NCBI GenBank assembly: GCA_963730735.1
Contig: CAVSSX010000008.1
Span: 248,001-312,000, forward strand
Origin: CAVSSX01 sp963730735
GTDB lineage: Bacteria > Actinomycetota > Acidimicrobiia > Acidimicrobiales > RAAP-2
DNA: 64,000 bases
Direction of reading: 5' to 3'
Below, one piece after another: positions 1 through 8,112 of this stretch. The notes beneath the pieces were generated by a model. It worked only from the letters and a program-made list of their open reading frames with translations. It did no database searches and was not told the origin of the DNA. Both the position numbers and the translations under genes were made by a program. Within the stretch, counting starts at the first letter, position 1, and each line of letters opens with the position of its first letter.

Positions 1-665
1 GCCGGGTCGACGATCAGCGAGTGACCGGCGTAGCGGGGTCCGGCCTGATCGGCCCCGGCCACGTAGAGCGTGTTCTCGATGGCCCGGGCCTGCAGGAGCA
101 CCCGCCACTGGTCGGCCTTGCCCTCGCCGGCCACCCAGGCCGCCGGCACGGCGATGGCGGTGGCCCCCCGGGCGGCCAGCAGCCGGGCCACCTCGGGGAA
201 CCGGAGATCGAAACAGGTCAGGATGCCGAGCCGGATCCCGTCGAGGTCGAGCACGACCAGGGCGTCGGCGGTGGCCGGTCCGGGGGTCAGGCGGTCCGAC
301 TCGCGCCAGCCGAGGGCGTCGAACAGGTGCACCTTGCGGTAGTAGCCGAGGAGGCCGGCACCCGAGACGGCCACCACCGTGTTGTAGGCCTTGGTGGGCT
401 CGGGTCCGGTCTCGAACATCCCGGCCACCACGACCACCCCGGTCTGGCCCGCCACGTCGACCAGGGAGGCCACGAACGGGCCATCGAGCGGTTCGGCCAA
501 CGGGCCCAGCGGCTGGTCGCGGCCACCGAAGTCGGCCATCGCCGCCTCGGGCAGGACCACCACCCCGGCCCCACCGGCCGCCGCCGAGCGCACGGCCGCC
601 ACCGCTCGGGTGCGGTTCACCGCCTTGTCGAGGCCGACCGAGAGTTGCACGGCGGCCAGCTGCAT
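1..665 (-). CDS. Carbon-nitrogen hydrolase (nitrilase superfamily), 3'-truncated
   Basis: The gene runs off the left edge, so the C-terminus is missing; about 221 residues are visible. It begins MQLAAVQLSVG and shows the nitrilase Glu-Lys-Cys triad in order: PEAAM (Glu), YYRKVHLFD (Lys) and ILTCFDLRFPE (Cys). Members hydrolyse non-peptide C-N bonds, usually amides or deaminated glutathione-like repair substrates. The substrate here cannot be told from sequence. The ATG at 665 is supported by a TANNNT -10 element only 6 nt upstream, so the transcript is probably leaderless. It is divergent from fabD across a 157-bp gap. The family call is firm; the specific function is open. Confidence 0.93.
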   Translation of the reverse strand, partial: MQLAAVQLSVGLDKAVNRTRAVAAVRSAAAGGAGVVVLPEAAMADFGGRDQPLGPLAEPLDGPFVASLVDVAGQTGVVVVAGMFETGPEPTKAYNTVVAVSGAGLLGYYRKVHLFDALGWRESDRLTPGPATADALVVLDLDGIRLGILTCFDLRFPEVARLLAARGATAIAVPAAWVAGEGKADQWRVLLQARAIENTLYVAGADQAGPRYAGHSLIVDP

Positions 666-671
666 CGCCCC

Positions 672-677
672 AGGTTA
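672..677 (-). promoter_or_regulatory. -10 element of nitrilase gene (leaderless)
   Basis: TAACCT on the minus strand, 6 nt before the ATG at 665. It matches the TANNNT actinobacterial -10 consensus at leaderless spacing. Confidence 0.55.
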
Positions 678-822
678 GAGCGCACCGGAGCCCTCGGCCG
701 CCGCCGCCGGTACCCACCGGTAATGCGACGCACCCCCCTACCCGTGCCACACTGGAACGGGGGCCGGGACCCGCCGGCCGCCCCGGGCATGCAGCTCGCA
801 ACCAGGGTCGGAGTCGACGAAC

Positions 823-2082
823 GTGTTGGTGTTCACCTTTCCCGGACAGGGGTCGCAACGCTCGGGGATGGGACGGGCCTGGGTCGACCACCCGTCCTGG
901 GAGGTCGTGGGCGAAGCCTCGACGGCGGCCAAGCGCGACCTCAGCACCCTCTTGCTCGACGCCCCGATGGAGGAGCTCACCAACACGGCCAACGCCCAGT
1001 TGGCCACGTTCGTCCAGAGCCTGGTCGTCCTCGACGCCGTCGAGCGGCTGGGGCTCGCCCCGGCGGCGTGCGCCGGGCACAGCTTGGGTGAGTACACCGC
1101 CCTGGTGGCCAGCGGCGCCCTGTCCTTCGACGACGGCGTGCGCCTGGTGGTGGCCCGGGGAGCGGCCATGGCCCAGGCGGGCGAGGACGCCCCCGGGACC
1201 ATGGCGGCCCTCTTGGGCATCTCCGACGACGACGCCGAGGCGGCGTGCCAGCGGGCCGAGGGCGACGCCTGGGTGGCCAACTACAACGCCCCCGGCCAGG
1301 TGGTCATCGCCGGGACCTCCGACGCCATCGCCACCGTGACGACCTTCGCCAAGGAGCTCGGGGCGAAGAAGGTCCTCCCCATCCCGGTCTCGGGGGCGTT
1401 CCACACCCCGCTGATGGCCCCGGCCCGCACGGCCCTGCGCAAGGCCCTGGGCGACGCCGTGTTCCTGACCCCCGAGGTGCCGGTGGTGGCCAACGTGGAC
1501 GCCCGGGTCCACGGCGACCTCGCCGAGTGGCCCAGCCTGCTCTCGGCCCAGCTCTGCAGCCCGGTCCGGTGGCGCCAGACCCTCGACACCCTGGCCGGGC
1601 TGGGCGCCACCACCCTGGTCGAGGTGGGACCGGGGGGCGTCCTGTCGGGCCTGGCCCGCCGGGTCGTCCCCGAGATCACCGCCCTGTCGGTGGCCAAGCC
1701 GGACGATCTCGACGCCCTGATGGACGTCCTCGGCCAGGCCCCGGGCTGGCGGGCCGAGCCCCATGCCCACCAGGGCGAACATCTCTACATGTCCGAGCGG
1801 GTCGTGGTCAGCCCCTCGGCCGGCATCTTCGCCCCCGAGGACACCCTGGCGGCGCCGGGGACCGGCCTGCTCCCGGGCACGAGCGGGCGACCGGCCGATG
1901 CCGAAGGGCCGGGCGCCGGATCCTCGGTGGTCGGGGTGGGCGACCTGGTGGGCCGGGTCGGGGTGACCGAGGTCCGCACCCCCTTCGCCGGCAGCGTGGT
2001 CCGGTGGCTGGCCACCCAGGGCGAGCGGGTGCAGGAGGGCCAGCCCCTGGTCTGGCTCCGCGTGCCCGGGGCCGACGCATGA
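823..2082 (+). CDS. fabD: Malonyl-CoA:ACP transacylase FabD with C-terminal biotinyl/lipoyl-like domain
   Basis: Residues 1-300 are a malonyl-CoA:ACP acyltransferase: FTFPGQGSQ near the N-terminus, the nucleophile Ser87 in GHSLGEY and His194 in GAFHTPLM. It loads malonate onto ACP to start chain elongation. At 419 aa it is about 100 residues longer than usual. Residues 323-419 look like a biotinyl/lipoyl barrel-sandwich fold: a first half (VVVSPSAGIF, then VGVGDLVGRV) and a second half (VRTPFAGSVV, then GERVQEGQPLVWLR). The modifiable lysine of an EAMKM motif is absent. The GTG start has GGAG about 9 nt upstream. The stop overlaps the fabG ATG (ATGA). Confidence 0.96.
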   Translation: MLVFTFPGQGSQRSGMGRAWVDHPSWEVVGEASTAAKRDLSTLLLDAPMEELTNTANAQLATFVQSLVVLDAVERLGLAPAACAGHSLGEYTALVASGALSFDDGVRLVVARGAAMAQAGEDAPGTMAALLGISDDDAEAACQRAEGDAWVANYNAPGQVVIAGTSDAIATVTTFAKELGAKKVLPIPVSGAFHTPLMAPARTALRKALGDAVFLTPEVPVVANVDARVHGDLAEWPSLLSAQLCSPVRWRQTLDTLAGLGATTLVEVGPGGVLSGLARRVVPEITALSVAKPDDLDALMDVLGQAPGWRAEPHAHQGEHLYMSERVVVSPSAGIFAPEDTLAAPGTGLLPGTSGRPADAEGPGAGSSVVGVGDLVGRVGVTEVRTPFAGSVVRWLATQGERVQEGQPLVWLRVPGADA

Positions 2083-2849
2083 GCCAGACGAGCGACCTCT
2101 CGCCGGACGGACCCCAGGGTCGGGTCGTCCTGGTCACCGGGGGCAGCCGGGGCATCGGGGCGGCCTGCGTGGAGTGGTTCCTGGCCGAGGGCGACCGCGT
2201 GGTCGCCACCTACCGTTCCGAGACGGCACCGCCCCCGCCGGCCGGCGCCCTCAAGGACCCCGAGCGGTACCTGGCCGTCCGGTGCGACGTCACCGACCCC
2301 GAGCAGGTCGACGCGGCGTTCAGCGAAGTGGAGGCCCACTTCGGACCGGTCGAGGTGCTGGTGGCCAACGCCGGGGTCACCCGCGACACCCTCCTGTTGC
2401 GCATGAGCGAGGACGCCTGGAGCGAGGTCCTCGACACCAACCTGACCGGCGCCTACCGGGTGGCCAAGCGGGCCGTGACCAAGATGCTGCGCCTGCACCG
2501 GGGCCGGCTCATCTTCCTGTCCTCGGTCGGGGCCTACGTCGGGCTGCCCGGGCAGGCCAACTACGCCGCCTCCAAGGCCGGCCTGGTCGGCATGGCCCGG
2601 GCCATCGCCCGCGAGGTGGCCAGCCGGGACATCACGGTCAACGTGGTGGCCCCCGGCATCGTCGACACGGACATGACGGCGGCCCTGGGCGACGACCGGA
2701 TGGCCCAGCTCACAGCCTCGGTCCCGCTCGCCCGCGCCGCCACCAGCGACGACATTGCCGCCGCCGTCGGCTTCCTCGCCTCGTCCGGCGCCGGGTACAT
2801 CACCGGCGCCGTGCTGCCGGTGGACGGCGGCCTGGGCATGGGCTTGTAA
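2079..2849 (+). CDS. fabG: 3-oxoacyl-ACP reductase FabG
   Basis: A 256-aa short-chain dehydrogenase that reduces 3-oxoacyl-ACP with NADPH in fatty-acid elongation. It has the Rossmann motif TGGSRGIG (residues 20-27), NAG at 97-99 and the Ser/Tyr162/Lys166 catalytic set in SSVGAY...NYAASKAG. The C-terminus GGLGMGL is typical of FabG. Its ATG overlaps the fabD stop by 4 nt, so translational coupling is likely. It precedes acpP and fabF, which supports fatty-acid synthesis over another SDR role. Confidence 0.96.
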   Translation: MSQTSDLSPDGPQGRVVLVTGGSRGIGAACVEWFLAEGDRVVATYRSETAPPPPAGALKDPERYLAVRCDVTDPEQVDAAFSEVEAHFGPVEVLVANAGVTRDTLLLRMSEDAWSEVLDTNLTGAYRVAKRAVTKMLRLHRGRLIFLSSVGAYVGLPGQANYAASKAGLVGMARAIAREVASRDITVNVVAPGIVDTDMTAALGDDRMAQLTASVPLARAATSDDIAAAVGFLASSGAGYITGAVLPVDGGLGMGL

Positions 2850-3022
2850 TCTCGACCTGCACCCGGGAACGGGCGCCGGGTGGCCGGCACCAAACACGCA
2901 CGTTCCCTGGCCCGGCCCACTACCCTCGTGACGGCGCCGCAGCGGAGGGCGCAGGCGAGCGGGCCCCGAGCCGGCTCGTCACGAGAGCACGATCAACAAC
3001 ACACGACCAAGGAGCACAGCCA
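2850..3022 (+). promoter_or_regulatory. acpP upstream region with promoter-like motif and inverted repeat
   Basis: This 173-bp gap lies between fabG and acpP. TACCCT at 2921-2926 matches a TANNNT -10. A 9-bp inverted repeat (CTCGTGACG at 2925-2933, CGTCACGAG at 2977-2985) starts on that -10, so it could be an operator or could close a folded leader. A separate acpP promoter would let ACP be made in excess over the enzymes. AAGGAG at 3009-3014 is the acpP ribosome-binding site. Confidence 0.4.
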
Positions 3023-3265
3023 GTGGTGGACAGCGACGCAGCGTTCGAGAAGTTCAAAGTGAGCGCGGTGGAGGTGCTGCAGGTGCCGGCCGAGAAGATC
3101 ACCATGGAGGCCCGGTTCGCCGAGGACCTCGACGCCGACAGCCTCGACCTGGTCGAGCTGGTGATGGCCCTCGAGGAGTCGTTCGACGTCACCGTCGACG
3201 AGACCGAGCTCGAGGACATCGAGACCATCGGCCAGGCCTACGACCTCATCGTCTCCAAGCTCTGA
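3023..3265 (+). CDS. acpP: Acyl carrier protein
   Basis: An 80-aa acidic carrier protein. The phosphopantetheine attachment site is Ser40 in DLDADSLDLVEL. It carries the growing acyl chain between FabD, FabF and FabG. The GTG start at 3023 is chosen because AAGGAG lies 8 nt upstream and the length then matches the family; a second GTG follows directly. The stop overlaps the fabF ATG by 1 nt. Confidence 0.95.
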   Translation: MVDSDAAFEKFKVSAVEVLQVPAEKITMEARFAEDLDADSLDLVELVMALEESFDVTVDETELEDIETIGQAYDLIVSKL

Positions 3266-4464
3266 TGCTGCTGGGCGTCGGACCTGACGGGCCGGTTGCC
3301 GGCCGCCGTGTCGCCGTCACCGGGCTCGGTGCCGTCTCGTGCTGCGGGATCGGCGTCGAGGCCCTCTGGGAGGGACTGCTGCGACCCTGGGACGGCGGGG
3401 TCCGTCAGGTGCCGGGCTTCGAGCCCGAGACCTGGTTCGGCGCCAAGGAGGCCCGCCGGCTGGACCTCTTCGCCCAATTCAGCGTGGCCACGGCCCTCAT
3501 GGCCCTGGAGGACGCGGGCGAGCTCGGGGCCGACCCCGAGCGGGCCGGCGTCGTCTTCGCCACCGGGGTGGGCGGGTTCGACACCCTGACCGAGCAGGTC
3601 CAGGTCTTCTACAACAAGGGCGCCCGCCGGGTGTCGCCGTTCCTGGTGCCGATGATGATGGCCAACGCCGGCGCCGCCAACATCTCGATGCGGCTCGGCT
3701 GGCACGGGCCCTCGGAGACGATCGTCACCGCCTGCGCCGCCGGCACCCACTCGGTCGGCGCCGCCGCCCGGCTGATCGCCACCGGCCGCTGCGACGTGGC
3801 CATCGGCGGCGGGGCCGAGGTCGCCATGCACGAGGTGGCGGTGGCCGCCTTCGCCAACATGACCGCCCTGTCCTCCTCGGGCATCTCGCGTCCCTTCGAC
3901 GTCGACCGGGACGGCTTCGTCATGGGCGAGGGGGCCGGCGCCCTGGTGCTCGAGGAGTGGGACCGGGCCGTCGCCCGGGGCGCCCACATCTACGCCGAGC
4001 TCACCGGGGCGGCCAGCACGGCCGACGCCCACCACATCACGGCCCCCGAGCCGTCGGGCTCCGGCGCCGTCTCGTGCATGGAGCTGGCCCTGGCCGACGC
4101 CGTCCTGGCCCCGTCCGACATCGCCCACATCAACGCCCACGGGACGTCGACACCCCTCAACGACCTGGCCGAGTCCCAGGCCATCCACAAGGTGTTCGGC
4201 GACCCGGGTCCGGCGGTGACGTCGACCAAGGGCGTGACCGGCCACTGCCTGGGCGCCGCCGGGGCCATCGAGGCGGTGGCGTCGGTGCTCACCATCGACC
4301 GCCGGCTGATCCCGCCGACGGCCGGCACGGTCAACGTCGACCCCGAGATCCACCTCGACGTGGTCCACGGCGAGCCCCGGCCGTGGGAGCCGGGCCCGGT
4401 GCTCTCGGACTCCTTCGGCTTCGGCGGCCACAACGGCTGCCTGGTCTTCGGCCCGCCCACCTGA
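3265..4464 (+). CDS. fabF: 3-oxoacyl-ACP synthase II (KAS II)
   Basis: A 399-aa beta-ketoacyl-ACP synthase that condenses malonyl-ACP with an acyl chain. The active site is complete: Cys157 in VTACAAGTHS, His292 in NAHGTSTPLND, Lys322 in TSTKGVTGH and His327. The FGFGGHN motif is near the C-terminus. It is coupled to acpP (TGATG) and closes the fab block; the next gene, trpA, converges on it. Confidence 0.96.
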   Translation: MLLGVGPDGPVAGRRVAVTGLGAVSCCGIGVEALWEGLLRPWDGGVRQVPGFEPETWFGAKEARRLDLFAQFSVATALMALEDAGELGADPERAGVVFATGVGGFDTLTEQVQVFYNKGARRVSPFLVPMMMANAGAANISMRLGWHGPSETIVTACAAGTHSVGAAARLIATGRCDVAIGGGAEVAMHEVAVAAFANMTALSSSGISRPFDVDRDGFVMGEGAGALVLEEWDRAVARGAHIYAELTGAASTADAHHITAPEPSGSGAVSCMELALADAVLAPSDIAHINAHGTSTPLNDLAESQAIHKVFGDPGPAVTSTKGVTGHCLGAAGAIEAVASVLTIDRRLIPPTAGTVNVDPEIHLDVVHGEPRPWEPGPVLSDSFGFGGHNGCLVFGPPT

Positions 4465-4480
4465 CGGCCGCCCACGCAGC

Positions 4481-4497
4481 CCCGGCCGCTCGCCGGG
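4481..4497. terminator. Short hairpin between convergent fabF and trpA
   Basis: A 6-bp perfect G+C stem (CCCGGC / GCCGGG) with a 5-nt loop lies in the 37-bp convergent gap. There is no T-tract. It may be a bidirectional terminator; support is weak. Confidence 0.25.
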
Positions 4498-4501
4498 AGG
4501 T

Positions 4502-5293
4502 TCAGCCGCCGTCGAGGGCCGAACGGAGCTGGCCGACGAACTCGGCCGCCGCTTCGGGACCGCCGCCGTCCAGTAACCGTCGGACCAGGGCCGACCCGAC
4601 GATCACCCCGTCGGCCACCCGGCCCACCTCGACCGCCTGGTCGGGGGTCGACACCCCGATCCCGACGCAGACCGGGGTGTCGGTGTGGGCCCGGATACGG
4701 CCGACCACGTCCGCCACCGCCGTCCCGACCGAGGCCTGCTCCCCCGTCACCCCCATGCGGGCGACGGCGTAGACGAAGCCCCGGGAGCGGGCCACCAACC
4801 GGGCCACCCGTTCGTCGGGCGACGACGGGGCGACCAGCACCACCGTGGCCACCCCGGCGGCGTCCGCCGCCTCGGCCCACGGTCCGAGCTCCTCCAGGGA
4901 GAGGTCCGGGACGATGGCCCCGGCGACGCCGGCGGCGGCCAGGGAGCTGGCCATGCGGCGGTGGCCACCCCGGAAGAGGAGGTTGTAGTAGGTCATCACG
5001 ACCACCGGCACGCCGATCTCCGCCCGGGCCAGCTCGTCGAGCACCGTGTCCGGCGTCACCCGGCGGCCGAGGGCGGCCACCGAGGCCTGCTGGATCACCG
5101 GGCCGTCGATCATCGGGTCGGAGAACGGCAACCCGACCTCGACGGCGTCGGCCCCGGCGGCCACCACCGCTCGGAGGCTGTCGACCCAGTCCTCGGTCAT
5201 CCCGCCCATCAGGTACGGCACCAGCAGCTTGGCGCCGGCGGCCCGGCGCGCCCGGAAGGTGGCCTCGAGGTCGGTCGGCGGGGCCACGGTCAC
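4502..5293 (-). CDS. trpA: Tryptophan synthase alpha subunit
   Basis: A 263-aa TIM-barrel enzyme that cleaves indole-3-glycerol phosphate and channels indole to TrpB. The catalytic acids fall where expected: Glu52 in VEVGLPFSDP and Asp63 in SDPMIDGP. The GTG start at 5293 overlaps the trpB stop (GTGA); another GTG lies two codons downstream. It is the last gene of trpC-F-B-A. Confidence 0.97.
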   Translation of the reverse strand: MTVAPPTDLEATFRARRAAGAKLLVPYLMGGMTEDWVDSLRAVVAAGADAVEVGLPFSDPMIDGPVIQQASVAALGRRVTPDTVLDELARAEIGVPVVVMTYYNLLFRGGHRRMASSLAAAGVAGAIVPDLSLEELGPWAEAADAAGVATVVLVAPSSPDERVARLVARSRGFVYAVARMGVTGEQASVGTAVADVVGRIRAHTDTPVCVGIGVSTPDQAVEVGRVADGVIVGSALVRRLLDGGGPEAAAEFVGQLRSALDGG

Positions 5294-6483
5294 GACCGGT
5301 CCCCCCGGAGCATCTCGCGCACCTGGGCCACGTCCTTGTCCCCCCGGCCCGACAGGTTCACCAGCACGGTGGCCCCGGCGGGGATGTCCCGGCCGGCCTC
5401 TCGGACCACCCAGGCCACGGCGTGGGCCGACTCGAGCGCCGGGATGATCCCTTCGGTCTCGGCCAGCAGACGGAAGGCCGCCAGGACCTCGGCATCGTCG
5501 GCGGTGACGTAGTCGGCCCGGCCGATGTCGGCCAGGTGGGCGTGCTCGGGCCCGATGCCGGGGTAGTCGAGGCCGGCCGAGATGGAGTGGGCCTCGAGGA
5601 TCTGGCCTGCCTCGTCCTGGAGCAGCTGGGACTTCATCCCGTGGAGCACGCCGGGGGTGCCGGCGGCGACGGCCGCGCCGCCGGCCGCCTCGACCCCGAC
5701 CATCCGCGCCGGTGTGTCGGCGAAGCCGGCGAAGGTCCCCGCCGCGTTGGAGCCACCACCGACACAGGCCACCACGACGTCGGGGTCCCGACCGAGCAGC
5801 TCGAAGCACTGGGCCTGGGCCTCTTCGCCGAGCACCCGCTGGAACTGGCGGACCATGTAGGGGAACGGGTGCGGCCCCATGACCGAGCCCAGGCAGTAGT
5901 GGGTGTCGTCGACGGTGGCCACCCAGTCCCGCAGGGCCTCGTTGACGGCGTCCTTCAGGGTCCGGCTGCCCGAACGGACCGGCCGGACCTCGGCGCCGAG
6001 CAGCTCCATGCGGAACACGTTCAGCTCCTGGCGCTCGGTGTCGACCTCGCCCATGTAGACCACGCACTCCAGGCCGAACAGGGCGGCGGCGGTGGCCGTG
6101 GCCACCCCGTGCTGGCCGGCCCCCGTCTCGGCCACCACCCGGTGCTTGCCCATCCGGCGGGTCAGCAGGGTCTGGCCGACGACGTTGTTCAGTTTGTGCG
6201 AGCCGGTGTGGGCCAGGTCCTCCCGCTTCAACAGCACCCGCACACCCAGGCGCTCGGACAGCCGGTGGCACTCGGTCACCGGCGTCGGGCGACCACCGAA
6301 GGAGGCCAGGATGCCGTCGAGCTCGCCCCGGAAACCCGGGTCGGCCCAGGCGTCACGGAAGGCCACCTCGAGCTCCTGGCACGCCGGCACCAGCGACTCG
6401 GGGACGAATTGCCCGCCGAACTGGCCGAAGTGGCCACCCTCCCCCGGGTCGCCCATGAACCCGGTGCCGGCCGGGGCGCTCAT
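5290..6483 (-). CDS. trpB: Tryptophan synthase beta subunit
   Basis: A 397-aa PLP enzyme that condenses indole with serine. The PLP lysine is Lys97 in HTGSHKLNN. The phosphate-binding loop CVGGGSNAAGTF and the AETGAGQHG segment are present. The length is normal for a TrpB1. The ATG overlaps the trpF stop by 4 nt, and trpA overlaps its own end, so TrpA and TrpB are probably made in fixed ratio. Confidence 0.97.
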   Translation of the reverse strand: MSAPAGTGFMGDPGEGGHFGQFGGQFVPESLVPACQELEVAFRDAWADPGFRGELDGILASFGGRPTPVTECHRLSERLGVRVLLKREDLAHTGSHKLNNVVGQTLLTRRMGKHRVVAETGAGQHGVATATAAALFGLECVVYMGEVDTERQELNVFRMELLGAEVRPVRSGSRTLKDAVNEALRDWVATVDDTHYCLGSVMGPHPFPYMVRQFQRVLGEEAQAQCFELLGRDPDVVVACVGGGSNAAGTFAGFADTPARMVGVEAAGGAAVAAGTPGVLHGMKSQLLQDEAGQILEAHSISAGLDYPGIGPEHAHLADIGRADYVTADDAEVLAAFRLLAETEGIIPALESAHAVAWVVREAGRDIPAGATVLVNLSGRGDKDVAQVREMLRGDRS

Positions 6484-7199
6484 CGTTCCATCCAGTCGTA
6501 GGGGTCGGCCCCGTCGGACGCCCCATCGTCGACGTCGCTGCCCCCGTGGGCGGCCGCCACCGTGCGCCCGGCCTCTCGGGCGGCGTGGATGAACGCCTGC
6601 AGCAGGCGGGGATCCTTGCGCCCGGGGGAGGCTTCGACCCCCGACGACACGTCGACCCCGAAGGGATGCAGGTGGGCGATGGCCTGGCCGACGTTCTCGG
6701 GCCGCAACCCGCCCGAGATGAACATGCGGGTCGGATCGGCCACTCCCTCGGCCAGCCGCCAGTCGAACACCTCGCCCGACCCCGGGCTCGGGCCGTCGAT
6801 CAGCAGCCAGTCGGCCCCGAACTCGGCGAACCGACCGATGGCCCGGTCGCCGGCCGAGAACGCCCGGATGGTCCGGGCCACCCGTTGGCGGACGAACCGG
6901 GACTCCTCGGCCGTCTCGTGCCCGTGGAGCTGCGCCGCCCCGAGGCCGGCATGGTTCACGATGTCGACCACCCGCTGGGGGGCTTCGTCGCGGAACACCC
7001 CGACCGTCAGCACCTCCGGGGGCAGCCGCTTGACGATGTCGGCCACCACGCCCGGCGTCACCTGCCGGGGCGACGGGGCGAACAAGAACCCGACGGCGTT
7101 GGCCCCGAGCGCCGCCGCCAGGAGGGCGTCGGCTTCCGAGGTGATCCCGCAGATCTTGACGAAGATGCCGCCGGCCGGTGGCGGCGCGGCCATGCTCAT
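6480..7199 (-). CDS. trpF: Phosphoribosylanthranilate isomerase
   Basis: A 239-aa enzyme that isomerises phosphoribosylanthranilate to CdRP, step 3 of tryptophan synthesis. It shows KICGIT with the catalytic Cys, the LLIDGPSPGSG phosphate region and ISGGLRPENV near the end. It overlaps trpC and trpB by 4 nt each. Its presence matters because many Actinobacteria lack trpF and use a bifunctional HisA (PriA). The C-terminus is slightly extended with acidic residues. Confidence 0.95.
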   Translation of the reverse strand: MSMAAPPPAGGIFVKICGITSEADALLAAALGANAVGFLFAPSPRQVTPGVVADIVKRLPPEVLTVGVFRDEAPQRVVDIVNHAGLGAAQLHGHETAEESRFVRQRVARTIRAFSAGDRAIGRFAEFGADWLLIDGPSPGSGEVFDWRLAEGVADPTRMFISGGLRPENVGQAIAHLHPFGVDVSSGVEASPGRKDPRLLQAFIHAAREAGRTVAAAHGGSDVDDGASDGADPYDWMER

Positions 7200-8020
7200 C
7201 GGACCCGCCCGATCGCCGAGCCCGACCGGGACCCGACCGGGTGGCCGGCCAGCTCTCCGACGGCGACCGAGCGGTCCGGGGCGCGGACCAACGTCTCGCC
7301 GACCAGGACCGCCTGGTAGCCGGCATCGGCCAGCCGGGCGGCGTCGTCGCCGTCGGCGATCCCCGATTCGGCCACGGCCAGCATGGAGGAGGGGATCGAC
7401 GCCACCATGCGCAGTGCCCGCGCCGTGTCGACGGTGAACGTGTGCAGGTCGCGCTGGTTGACCCCGATGAGGCGGGGGCCGACGGCCAGGGCCCGCTCGA
7501 GCTCCGGCTCGTCGTGCACCTCGACCAGGGCGTCCAGACCGAGCGAGGCGGCCAGGGTGGCGAACTCGGCCAGCTCCTCGTCGCTCAGGGCGGCGGCGAT
7601 CAGCAGGACGGCGTCGGCGCCCATCAGCCGGGCGTCACAGACGTCACGGGCCGAGACCGTGAAGTCCTTGCGCAGGACCGGCACCGAGATGGCGGCCCGG
7701 GCCCGGACCAGGTCGTCGGCCGAGCCGCCGAAGTACCGCTCGTCGGTGAGCACCGACAGGCAGGCCGCTCCCCCGGCGGCGTAGGCCGCCGCCACGTCGG
7801 CCGGGTCGAGCCCCGGGTCGAGGTCGCCCTTCGACGGTGAGCGCCGCTTGACCTCGGCGATCACCGCCAGGCCGTCCGCCGCCGTCCGCTCGAGGGCGTC
7901 GGCGAAGCCCCGGGTCGGTGGCCGGTTCCCGGCCGACGTCACCAGTTCGTCCAGGTCACGGTCGTCCGTGCCGGCGGCGGCCCGGTGGGCGGCGATGATC
8001 TCGGTCAGGTAGTTGGCCAT
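7196..8020 (-). CDS. trpC: Indole-3-glycerol phosphate synthase
   Basis: A 274-aa (beta/alpha)8 enzyme that closes the indole ring. It has AEVKRRSPSKG with the catalytic lysine, VLRKDF, LVEVHDEPEL, GVNQRDL and AESGI, all in family order. It is first in trpC-F-B-A; a TANNNT -10 lies 9 nt before the ATG. The divergent neighbour is an orphan response regulator 92 bp away. No leader peptide or attenuator was seen. Confidence 0.97.
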   Translation of the reverse strand: MANYLTEIIAAHRAAAGTDDRDLDELVTSAGNRPPTRGFADALERTAADGLAVIAEVKRRSPSKGDLDPGLDPADVAAAYAAGGAACLSVLTDERYFGGSADDLVRARAAISVPVLRKDFTVSARDVCDARLMGADAVLLIAAALSDEELAEFATLAASLGLDALVEVHDEPELERALAVGPRLIGVNQRDLHTFTVDTARALRMVASIPSSMLAVAESGIADGDDAARLADAGYQAVLVGETLVRAPDRSVAVGELAGHPVGSRSGSAIGRVR

Positions 8021-8029
8021 GGCCGCCCC

Positions 8030-8035
8030 AGCGTA
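8030..8035 (-). promoter_or_regulatory. -10 element of trpC operon
   Basis: TACGCT on the minus strand, 9 nt before the trpC ATG. If used, trpCFBA has almost no leader and so no room for Trp attenuation. Confidence 0.45.
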
Positions 8036-8112
8036 GCGGGGGGCATCCCCGGCCCCGGGCCCCGTGCGGCCCGATCGGCCGCCCGCCCCGACCCAGGTGA
8101 CAGGCTACGGGG

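Noticed and set aside
21..1091. Long plus-strand ORF over the nitrilase and fabD start
   Set aside because: Antisense shadow of the nitrilase gene; low-complexity Gly/Arg/His composition, while the minus strand gives a recognisable enzyme.
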